Made by a program: the position numbers and the translations under genes. A stretch of DNA of 64,000 bases from Gossypium raimondii (lineage: Eukaryota > Streptophyta > Magnoliopsida > Malvales > Malvaceae), in NCBI RefSeq assembly GCF_025698545.1, contig NC_068571.1, positions 30,723,733-30,787,732 of the forward strand. The letters are read 5' to 3'. Positions 12,050 to 22,039 of this stretch are shown in pieces (the first letter of the stretch is position 1; each line of letters starts with the position of its first letter). Below the pieces are notes generated by a model. That model was not told the DNA's origin and did no database searches. It worked only from the letters and a program-made list of their open reading frames with translations.

Positions 12050-13480
12050 AAGTTGCGATGGGATGGATTGAAGTCATCATATCAAGTCCTATCTCCCTGA
12101 GCAGCAGTGGAGTAGGTTGAAGATTGTAGATCTTATCTCCCTAAGCAGTAGTGGAGCAGATCGAAGACGGCGAATCTTATCATCCCGAGATAGTAGGAAG
12201 CAGATTTATCGCATCCAGTCTTATCTCCCTAAGCAGTAGTGGAGCAGACAGAAGAAATTAATCCTATCTCCCTGAAGTTGCAGTGGAGCGGATTAAAATC
12301 ACAGATCTTATCTCTCTGAAGTTGCAGTAGAGCAGATCGCATCCAGTCTTATCTCCTTAAGCAGTAGTGGAGCAGGAAGAAGAAATCAATCCTATCTCCC
12401 TGAAGTTGCAGTGGAGCGGATTAAAATCACAGATCTTATACCTCTAAAGTTGCAGTAGAGCAGATCGCATCCAGTCTTATCTCCCTAAGCAGTAGTAGAG
12501 CAGACAGAAGAAATCAATCCTATCTTCCTGAATTTGAAGTAGAGCGGATTAAAATCACAGATCTTATCTCTCTGAAGTTGCGATGAGCGAGATCGTATCG
12601 ATCTTATCTCCTAAGCGATGAGTGGAGCGCATGAAGAAATCAATTCTATCTCCTTGAAGTTACAGTGGAGCGGATTAAAAACACAGATCTTATCTCTCTG
12701 AACTTGCAGTAGAGTAGATCGCAACCAATATTATCTCCCAGGTAGTGTAGTGGAACAGATTGAAGCTACAACAATGAATCTCGCTTCCCTGACATTACAA
12801 TTAAAAGATTAAGGCCACAACGGTGAATCTTACTTTCCAGGCGGTGCAGTGGAACAGATTGAAGCTACAACGGCGAATCTCGCTTCCCCGACATTGCAAT
12901 TAAAAAGATTGAGGCCACAACGGCGAATCTTACTTCCCAGGCGGTGCAGTGGAACAAATTGAAGCTACAACGGTGAATCTTACTTCCTCGACATTGCAAT
13001 TAAAAAAATTGAAGCCACAACGACGAATCTTACTTCCCTAGCGGTGCAGTGGAACAGATTGAAGCTACAACGGCGAATCTTGCTTCCTCGACATTGCAAA
13101 GATTAAAGTCGTAACGGCGAATCTTACTTCCCAGGCGGTGCAGTGGAATAGATTAAAGCTACAATAGCGAATCTTGCTTCCCCAACATTGCATTTAAATA
13201 GATTGAAGCTACAACAACGAATCTTACTTCCCTAGTGAACAGATTGAAGACAAGCTACTAATCCTATCTTCCTGAAGTTGCAGTGGAGCGGATTAAAATG
13301 ATGAATCCTACACCTTTGAAGTTGAAGTAGGTCGGATTAAATCTACCATGACACGTCTTACCTCCTTGACGTTACAGTGGAACAAACTAAAACCACGAAT
13401 CTCTTCCCCTTGAAGTTGTAGCAGAGTGGATTGAAGCTACAAGTCATGTCCCTCTGAAGTGTAGTGAAATGGATCGAAGT
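12050..13480. repeat. Compound minisatellite in the 3' region of the gypsy element
   Basis: Two adjoining tandem arrays are present. Array A (about 12085-12740) repeats with a 126-128-bp period, each unit made of three related blocks of about 43 bp around TCTTATCTCCCTGAAGTTGC and AGTGGAGCAGA. I place unit starts at about 12261, 12389, 12517 and 12643. Array B (about 12725-13245) repeats with a period near 100 bp, made of two 50-bp halves around CGGCGAATCTTACTTCCC and GGTGCAGTGGAACAGATTGA. Copies begin near 12826, 12926, 13026, 13120 and 13220. Both arrays share a TYCCY...GCAGTGGARCRGATT core, so they probably come from one ancestral unit. Tandem repeats in this position are known for Ogre/Tat elements. 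Confidence 0.88.
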
Positions 13481-13609
13481 AACAAGACCCAGCGGACTTG
13501 AATGAGCCTACTTGAAGAAGAAAGGCACCGAAAAGTCAAGACTTGGCGAGACCGGGCAAATTTGGTCTTTCTTAGTCTTTGTTTCATTCCCGTTACACGA
13601 AAATGAAGC

Positions 13610-13622
13610 AAAGAGGGGCAGC
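13610..13622 (+). other. Polypurine tract of the gypsy element
   Basis: AAAGAGGGGCAGC immediately precedes the 3' LTR (TGTACAGCCC at 13623) and is placed and composed as the plus-strand priming site. Confidence 0.8.
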
Positions 13623-14837
13623 TGTACAGCCCAAATTTACTCGGGGCCCAACAAACCCAAACTTAAACCCAAATAACCCAATAACCAACCTAAAACCCAA
13701 ATATAACCCAACAAAATTAAACCTAACACCCTAGCCCAATTATCAAAACCCAATCAGCCCAAATCAGAAAACAACAAAAAAGTAACCCTAAACCTAGGTG
13801 CGCCGCACCTAGGGTCGTCCACTTGCTTTGCCGCTGCCCTAGCCCACAGCCACCGTCCCATCCGCACCTGCTCTTTGCCTCTGCCACCGCCAGTCTCCTG
13901 TGAACACACAACAAAAATCAACAAGATAGTAGCAAAAATATATTTCTTTTTCTTTTCTTTCGGCTATAAAGCCGAATATTGTACAGGAAATGAGGGATTT
14001 TTTTTAAATAAAAAATAGAGAAAGAAATTTGTTTTTGAATGGTGTTTGTTCGCTCTATTTATTTTTATTTTACAAAGAGATCTGAACAAAATAAAAAAAA
14101 AGAAGAAAGAGGAGAGGTTTTACCTATTTTCGGCAGTGGTGGAGAGAAAGAACCGAAAGGTCTCTCTCACTTTCGGCTCGATTTGTCTAGAACTCGGCGT
14201 TTCTAGTCCCAAAACGGGACTCCTCGGAAAGGGCGCTTAGAAAATGCACTTTTAGTTTCTCCCCGGCGGCGCCGGCGACAGGCGGCCGCCACGGTGGTCC
14301 AGCGCCGAAGCTTTCGCCTGATTCTGGGCTAAGAAAGAAGGGGGGAGAGCATTTTTTTGTTTTTTTATTTGAGAAGGAAAAGAATGAAGTTCTTTGTCAA
14401 AAAAATTGAATTTTATAGGCCCCCAAAACGACGTCGTTTTGGGACTGGCCTCAAACGCCTAAAACGACGTCGTTTAGCCCCTCAACCCGCGCATGCGACC
14501 CGATCCGCCAGAGGATCCTAGCGTTTTCGACTTTTGGGCTATTTTCGTGCGCGGTCTTTCCGCTTTTGCAACGTGTTGCGATTTGGTCATTTTTCTTTCT
14601 TTTCTTTTATTTTAATTTAGCCGCATAGTTTTAATTCTGTTTCATTTTAGTCCCACGCAAAGTGATGCATTTTGGAGGGCGGGATATTTACTATTTTGGT
14701 CCCTCTATTTCATTCGCGCACTCAATATAGTCCTTTCTTTTAATTATTTTCGAATCTGCCCCATATTTTTCGTTTTTAATTCAATTTAGCCATTTTTGTT
14801 ATTTTGGTTATTTTATTATTAAAATCAATAAATTTGA

Positions 14838-14870
<33 letters not shown>

Positions 14871-16225
14871 TATTATTATGTATATCTTTTAATTCCAAAT
14901 TTCATTATATATATACATACATATATTCTTTGTATTTTTACAATTTTATGTATATACACATACTTATATATTTTTATATTTTATAATTTATATACATATC
15001 TATATATCTATATGCATATTTTTTCATTTTCATAAATGTATATATATTCTTATATATATTTTTATATTTTATAATTTTATATACATATATATCTTTTATC
15101 TTTTATAAATTTATTCATTTTCTCTATTTATTTATTTATTTATTTATGTTTTCATTATTATTTTGAAAGAATGTTTTATTTTATTTGCTTATACTGTTAA
15201 TCTGCATGTTATTAATTTGTCCTTTTTATTCATTCATTTTATTGTTGTTGCTCGTATTATTTTTATACTATCGTATTCAATATTGCTTTGTACGCGTATT
15301 AATATCGAGTTTCGTTTTTACTATTTCATGTTAGATTAATTTTATTCAATGCATAAATTATGATTTTTGAATAAGCAAAATCTCGTGTTTAGATTTGAGA
15401 AGGTCATACCCTAACTTACTGGGTTTCGATTTTCACAATAAATCTAAATACACGAATATTTTCAAACTCAAGTTTTAAACGATCTCCGGAATTAAGAAAA
15501 GATCGTGTCCTAACTCACTGGGCATGATCTCATTTTTTAAAATCCGAGATAGCCAAATATTTTCTTAAACAAGTAAAATTTTTTAGCATGTATTCTCGTA
15601 TCGGGAATTCTATACGTTGTGTCCTAACGCATTGGATATGACATGTCGTTTCTCGAGACGAGGATTTTTCTAAAAAATAATAAAGGCAATATTTTTCGTT
15701 TAGAAATTCGAGAAAACGTGCCCTAATGTGTTGGGTTTTGATTTCTCGTTTAGCCAAATAGCCTGATATCCTTTTAAAATTTCAAAGTATGGGTTTTGGA
15801 ACCATAAGGCGATCTTGGTTTTGAGGGTTTTAAGTATTGTATCCTAACGTGCTGGATGTGATATTTTTTCAGAACAAGAGAATCCTAAATTCCGACCCAT
15901 GTTATTCAAGTTTTTTTAGGATCGTATTTTTAAAACTCTTCAAAGTTTTCAATCTCCGACATTAAGACATTAATTAATCAACTAGGTACCAATTTTGGGC
16001 GTTAAGAGGGTGCTAATCCTTCCTCGTACGTAACCGACTCCCGAACCCGTTTTTCTGAATTTTGTGGACCAAAATCGTTGTTTTAATTAAATTGTTTATT
16101 AAAAACAACCACTTTTCAAGGTGACCTGATCACATCTCATCAAAAAACATTGGTGGCGACTCCCATGTTTGTTTTCATTTTCAAAACCCAAGTCGACCCC
16201 GTTTTATCAAAAAATGGTGTCGACA
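13623..16225 (+). repeat. 3' LTR of the Tat/Ogre-like element
   Basis: The 2603-bp LTR starts TGTACAGCCC and ends GGTGTCGACA. It is co-linear with 3817-6450 apart from a shorter TTA tract and a GC-rich block at about 14259-14312 that replaces unrelated sequence in the 5' LTR. It keeps the CAAAACGACGTCGTTTTG palindrome (about 14426-14443) and the repeated CCTAAC...TGG hairpins. Confidence 0.92.
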
Positions 16226-16230
16226 AATAG

Positions 16231-17230
16231 TTTTTCAATGTATTTGACTCTAGTCAACTCTTTGTTTAAGTTTTTTTTTATATGAGTTTTTTAATAATTT
16301 ATATATTTTAAATTTTTTATATATTTTTAATTTCAAAATAATAATAGTAATAATAATTTGATATTTTATGAAAATAAAAACATATAAATTTACTAAAACA
16401 CATTGGAATGAATCTGTGTACTATATGTATTTGGACAATCATTTATCTATATACATTTTATGTTAAAAATTATTTTTTTATTAATTTATATAATTTTAAA
16501 GAGTTTTTCATTATTTATATTTTTCAAGTAGCATGTTAAGAGCCTTTCACATATCACTTCCAAATTGATTATTAATGCCACAACAACTTAAGCTATCGGT
16601 GTTAGTCTAGAAAAAAAAGAGTACAAATTAAGTAGTTTTTGATAAGTTGAGGGTTAATATATATATAACCCAATAAAGTTTTCTAGTCGATGCTTAGGCA
16701 GGCTTCACTTCGGTATGCAAGGCCCATTTTTAGCTTGAATTGGACCTGCCCACAGCCTGTTCACTTTTCTTATGTGTTTTGTTTCCTTTTGAAGAATTTC
16801 TTTTCCTAATTAAAAATCATATCTATTTTAGGGTCGAGTTATTTACAAAAAAAATTTAAAACTGATTAGACAAAAATAATAAGTTTGAAAAATAGGCGTG
16901 GCCAAAAAATTAGACTTGTTTAAAATGCAGGTCTGACTCAAATTTAAACATTTAATGTCGGAACCTGACTTGACCTATTTTCTAAGTTTGTAATAAATTA
17001 TATTATGACATTTTTATATATTATATAATTCATTACACATAAAAATTAATCTTAGAGGAACATATAATACTACAATATAAATATTTGAGAAAGTTTTAAA
17101 TTATTTATATATAAAATTTTAATAAAATAAAGTTATTAAATATTAAATTAGAAAATAAAAATAAAAATATATATGCTGTTCTAAAAGTAAACTTGAATTA
17201 ATTATTTTAAAAATTAAGGGCCTTGAATAA
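16231..17230. repeat. Right arm of the older inverted-repeat element plus AT-rich DNA
   Basis: Up to about 16640 this is the inverted partner of 3290-3816. Beyond that I see only AT-rich sequence with no exon; a diverged transposon edge may lie near 16680-16780. Confidence 0.5.
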
Positions 17231-18488
17231 AATTTTATAGGGTAAATCACCTTAGTTGTTCACTCAATTTTTAGGGTTTTTTTATTTTGGTCATTCAAAA
17301 TGAATTTTTGCAATTTTATCACTAACTTTTAGGGCACTTTCATTATAGCCACCCAAGTATTAAATCTTTAACAACGGTTAACTATAAAGGCCACATCATG
17401 TTTACACGTTCATTTTGGTCACCCAAAATATATCCCTTTTAAAGATTGATTAGGGTAAAAAGAATAAATGATTAAAGTGAAAAGTAGTAAAACTAGAATA
17501 ATGCAAAAAAAATATATCAATTTTTACTTGTTTATTCCATTGCCAAAATTCTAATTCTTTTAATATTGAAAATTTGAATTTCAAAACATCAAAATAAATT
17601 GTTTGATTTTTTTTCCATAATGTCAACCGATTTGTTACGATAATATTAAAATTAATTAATTTAATCTCCTTTTAATTTTTAAAAAATTTGAAATTAACTA
17701 AATCAACTCAAATAACTCATATTTAATAATTGTTTACAAAACTTAAATTTATTTTGATTATATAATCTCGAATCTTCCTAAAAGTAAATGAAAATATCCT
17801 TTATTAATTGTTTGTTATTCATTTGGGTAAATAAGTGATGAAAAAAATTATGAATTTTGTTTGGCGTGATAAAATTAATCAATTAAACTAATTGCAATGA
17901 TTTTTCTTTACTTTTAATTTAGTACGGAAGGTTCAAGATCATATAGTGAAAAAATTTGGATCTTGTAGACAACTATTAAAGGCAATAATTTTCATTGATA
18001 ATTTTTAACATAAATTCAAAACATCAAAATAAATTAAATAAATTGTTAAAAAATTATCCATGAATAGTGACAAGCGATTTGTTACAATAATTTTGAATCT
18101 TAATAATTAAAGTTTTATATTCCAAAGCCCAAATCTAGAATTTTCGACAATGAGATAAACAAATACAATTTGACAATTTTTGTATATTATTTTAGTTTCT
18201 ATCGTTTTTCACTTTAATCCTTAATTTTTCTTACCCTGATCACTACTTATACAAGATATTTTTTGAGTGACCAAAATAAAAGCAACCTACAAGTTGGGTG
18301 ACCAAAATGAAAGTACAAATATGATGTTGAGTGTACAGCTAACCATTGTTAGAGATTTAACGCTTGAGTGATTAAAATGAAAGTACCCTGAAATTTGGGT
18401 GACCAATTTGCAAGGAGTTCATTTTGAGACCAAAATGAAAGCAGCCTAAAAGTTGGGTGACCGACTAGATAGTTTACCCAATTTTATA
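17231..18488. mobile_element. Mutator-like MITE with long terminal inverted repeats, perfect 9-bp TSD
   Basis: The element (17240-18479, 1240 bp) begins GGGTAAATCACC and its right end read in reverse begins GGGTAAACTATC. The inverted similarity continues for roughly 200 bp, built from repeated TTTTGGTCACYCAA-type blocks. Identical 9-bp copies AATTTTATA flank it (17231-17239 and 18480-18488). This fits a Mutator-like TIR element. The interior is AT-rich with no transposase, so it is non-autonomous. Confidence 0.88.
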
Positions 18489-18540
18489 TTTATATTTGGG
18501 GCCAAATTATGTTATGAACCTGAGACATAGATCCCCTCGA

Positions 18541-18994
18541 AGGCTGTGTTTAGTAATATTTTTTAAAAGCACTTTTGATATAAAAAATACTTTTGAACCA
18601 AAAATAATGCTAAATAAGTAATTTTTGAAGGAAATTTTTGGTTGTTTAAAAGCACTTTTTCAAAATAGGGAAGTTAAAATTTTTAGTTTTTTTCTCCCAA
18701 AAGCACTATTGATAGTTTAATTACGTTTTCATCCCTCCAACACCTCTCTGGTTAATTACTTAAAAATATTTAAAATTAAATTTTCATATATTAAAATATT
18801 AACAACAAATTATAATAAATTATTTTTTTATATTTTTATTAAAATATTAATAAAATATTATTTAAATACTTATTTATTGCTATAAAACACTATTCTTTTT
18901 TAGAGTATTACTAAATACATTTAAAAAAATATTCCCGAAATCACTTTTCCAGAGAAGTTTTAAACTCAGTTTTCAAAAACAATCCTAAAGAGTC
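18541..18994. mobile_element. Harbinger-like MITE related to the 28-36 kb transposon
   Basis: The left end starts near AGGCTGTGTTTAGTAATATT and continues TTTTTAAAAGCACTTTTGA. The right end in reverse reads GACTCTTTAGGATTG then TTTTTGAAAAC. The interior at about 18755-18870 closely resembles 36470-36600, the subterminal region of the Harbinger transposon (shared AAATATTTAAAATTAA, ATATTAAAATATTAAC and TTATAATAAATTATTTTT). It lies about 100 bp upstream of the U11/U12 gene transcript. Exact ends and TSD are uncertain. Confidence 0.6.
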
Positions 18995-19097
18995 TGATTT
19001 TTAATTCATCCCACTTAAATCCCGTAAATGTTTGGTGTTTCCTCCAGATCCTTACTTTTAGCGCCATCTTTCGTCTCAAAATCTCGTGTGTTTGTGC

Positions 19098-19105
19098 TAG
19101 GGTTT
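19098..19105 (+). promoter_or_regulatory. telo-box (TAGGGTTT) in the leader of the U11/U12 gene
   Basis: TAGGGTTT (AAACCCTA on the other strand) is a motif common near starts of plant genes for translation and RNA processing. It lies in the likely 5' UTR exon, which ends at 19143 with CAG|GTACGAG. A 5' UTR intron then spans 19144-19283. Position and motif are visible; function is inferred. Confidence 0.4.
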
Positions 19106-19285
19106 GAAGTTCACAGTTCTTCAGAAAGAAAAATATAAAGCAGGTACGAGTTTTGATATTCTTTCTGTTTTATTGTTTTCCTTATACGAACCCATCTCTA
19201 ATTTGAATAAAACCTCTAGCTATCCTGTTATTAATTCACAATGTTTATCTAATCATTGAATCCAATTTTTTAATCATATTTAGCA

Positions 19286-22039
19286 ATGAATCCGGTTCAC
19301 TTCCAACCCGCGCCGCCTCCACCTTGGTTCCCAATGTTACCGCCGGAACCACCGAATTCGAGTACATTTTGGGAGACCAGAAATGTGCGTGATCGCCTTA
19401 GAGAATTGCAAGATACCCTCAATCTTGCCAACGCCGTGTACGCTAGTTTTGTTTTCTTATATAGTTCGCTAATATCAACTATAAGTGCCGTATGCCTTTG
19501 AATTTCCTTTTAACTGTGAGTAAAATCGATTGGTTCCTTAGGCAAAAGGAGTTGGAAATACTGACGATGATAAAAGATGGGTCGATGGACCCTTCAGTTT
19601 CTGAGTTCTTGAAGTATCTAGAAGATAGGAGGATTGATTTGGAAACTCAAGAGCTACTGTCTGTGGAAGCGGCGAATGCATTGATGTCAAAGCTAAGAGC
19701 TCAGTTAGAGCCCTTTAGATATGTTGCAGATGAAGGGATCCCGTGGGAGGAGAAATCAGCAGTAGCTAGACTGACCAATAAAATTAAGAAGTCTAAAAGG
19801 AATAACCTTTGGAGGAAAAGAAAGCGGAAACGAATTGCAGAATTGCTTGCAAAGGTTGTTTTTCTTGGTTTCTCATTGTAAGCTTTCTCCTTATCTTTCT
19901 TTTTTTCCCCTATTGGCCTGTGTGGGAAATAGCTAATATTTTCAGCTTGTTATGCATGTTAGGAGCATGAACAATTTGATCAAGCTGACCGAGAAGCTGA
20001 TGAGTGGAGAGCTAGGGAGATTGCCAAGGACATTGCGAGCCGCAAGGTACTTGTTGTGTTCTAGGAGGGTTTTCTTGCTATGAACATACTGACAGATTTT
20101 CGTTGATTCTTCCATTAGATGCCAAGAACTCAAAAGTCCTTTTTTGTCTTGTTTTTGTAAGCTCACTTGGTAATGACTACTAAGTTGATTTGCAGGTCGA
20201 AAAGATGAAGGAAATAGCAAAGCTTAAAGCCAAGGAAGAAAAAAAGAGACTGGAATCTGAGGTAAAGGATTTGAAAAACGACAAGTTTCTTTCATCTATG
20301 CTGTTAGTTTATACTTATATTGTCGACTTTACAATTTGGTGGAAACATAACAGTTTGATTGTAAAAACCTCCTTGATGCTTCTCCCATGTACTTCTCATA
20401 CAATACCATTTTTTGTATTATCTCTTAAACTGTCTTTTCTAGGAAGATTAACATTAGAAAAGTGCTAATTTTAGGGGTTTCTTTTATTTTGATTTTTAGT
20501 TATTTCTTTCATTTCTTTTTGTTTATTAATATTGTACGTCTTATGTGTCAGCTTGAACTAGTTTTGATGGTGGAGAAGTTGCAAGAGTTGCGCTCAATGA
20601 GGATCCAGAAATTGAAGAAACAAGGTACTGTAACAAAATTATACTCACTTTAATTTGTCAGACTGAATTAGCTACTGTCACTTGTGATAAGATTTTTTGA
20701 TTCTTTTCTATCTAATTATTCAAGTAGTTTCTAAGTGCAAACAATTAAGATTGATTTTAACTGCTAAATCCAGCAACTAATATGCAGGTTATCATAGATG
20801 CTTTCCTTTTATATTTCTCTAGGTTATCATAGATATGGTTGATTGGAAACATCCATCACAAGTATATTAGCAAATAGTCAAGACTTTCACATGCCAAAAA
20901 GGAAGGGGGGGCGGGTTGGTTGGCATTACCTTAATTTTCCTGCTGTGTGCAGAATGATTATGTATATGTGACCTCAACAGGTTAAACTGTCCTAGATTCT
21001 ACTGAAAATTTAAGGTTGCTTTCGACTTGTGCAGGCCATTTTCTTCCAGAGGAGGATGACAAGTTTCTGGAGAAAGTTCGAGCTGCAGTTGAGGAAGAGG
21101 AGAGACAAGCTTTGGCTGCGGCAGATACAGATGCTGCTAAAGATGCCATTGCAACTGCTGAGGAAACTAGGAAGGCCACTCAGAATCAGAGACCCCTCTC
21201 AAATGATCCTATGACTGATCAACATGAAAACAAGGAGAGAAAAGACCAAATAACACCAAATGAGGACAAAAAGGGCTCTGGTACAGTCACTGATATGGAA
21301 TCTGGCAAAAATAAATTGGAAGGACATGGTTACACTCGGGCATATGATCCTTTGACTAATTTACCGATTGAGTTCTATCACTATTACCATGGAAGCAATT
21401 CTGACATGGGCACACTTATTGAGGTATTTTCAGCTATTTTTCTTCAAATTCTAGATGCTCTGTGCATGGTGCTATGTTTTCCTTTCTAGCGGCATATGTA
21501 GTAGCTAGTATTTGCATTGCTTTCTCCACTTGCATGAATGATGCATGTTGGATGGTGATTAATTTACCAGCATCCGTGTTCAGGTGCATTTACTCAAATC
21601 TCCTATTAAATCTTCACGTGCAGGTTAGAAGGACATGGGATGCTTATATCAGACCAGGAGGAAGGTAAGTACAGCAAGCCCTTTCTCCAATTGCATTTCA
21701 TTAACCATGAGCAATTGTATACATATGCAATGCCCCTATCTTTTTTATTTTTGGTGTTATTATCACTGTCAACTGTTGCAACTTTCAGTACCACCACTCT
21801 ACTAGGTGTCTTTTTCATCAATATGCGCTTATGGTAAACTGCTATTTGACACTGCATTACAAGACAAATTTGCATGATCATTGGCTGCTAGCTGTTTTAG
21901 GATGCATCATACAGCATAAGAACATTTGAGTAGCTGACTTATTATACAACTTGAGTGCAGCCGCATTCCAGGCCACTGGGTCCAGCCACCTCCTCCAGCT
22001 GATGACATATGGGCATCCTACCTGGTGAGGCCTAAATGA
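19286..22039 (+). CDS. U11/U12-59K (PDCD7-like): U11/U12 snRNP 59 kDa protein (PDCD7 homologue), minor spliceosome
   Basis: Component of the U11/U12 di-snRNP that recognises U12-type introns in the nucleus. Coding exons joined by GT-AG introns in consistent phase: 19286-19437, 19542-19854, 19963-20046, 20196-20261, 20552-20624, 21035-21423, 21624-21664 and 21961-22039 (398 aa). The start has a proline-rich N-terminus (PAPPPPWFP). A long, charged, Lys/Glu/Arg-rich helical region spans exons 2-5 (WRKRKRKRIAELL, EIAKLKAKEEKKRLESE), as in PDCD7-family proteins. The C-terminus carries the family signature RRTWDAYIRPGGS then RIPGHWVQPPPPADDIWASY. Just downstream of the start, the next in-frame ATG is in exon 2, so 19286 is preferred. 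An alternative end exists: the donor-like CTG|GTGAGG at 22025 could join a downstream acceptor near 22428. No damage seen. Confidence 0.9.

Larger units (their letters stand above)
3812..16230 (+). mobile_element. Ty3/gypsy LTR retrotransposon (Tat/Ogre-like), non-autonomous, 12.4 kb
   Basis: The element proper is 3817-16225, flanked by a perfect 5-bp target duplication AATAG (3812-3816 and 16226-16230). It has two LTRs of about 2.6 kb, a primer-binding site directly after the 5' LTR, a decayed gag, small pol remnants with integrase, a long 3' non-coding region carrying tandem repeats, and a purine-rich tract before the 3' LTR. Protease, reverse transcriptase and RNase H are missing, so it could only have moved using proteins from relatives. 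The large LTRs, the tRNA-Arg-like primer site and the 3' minisatellites suggest the Tat/Ogre lineage (inference). In the first 300 bp of the LTRs I count about 10 differences. Confidence 0.92.
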
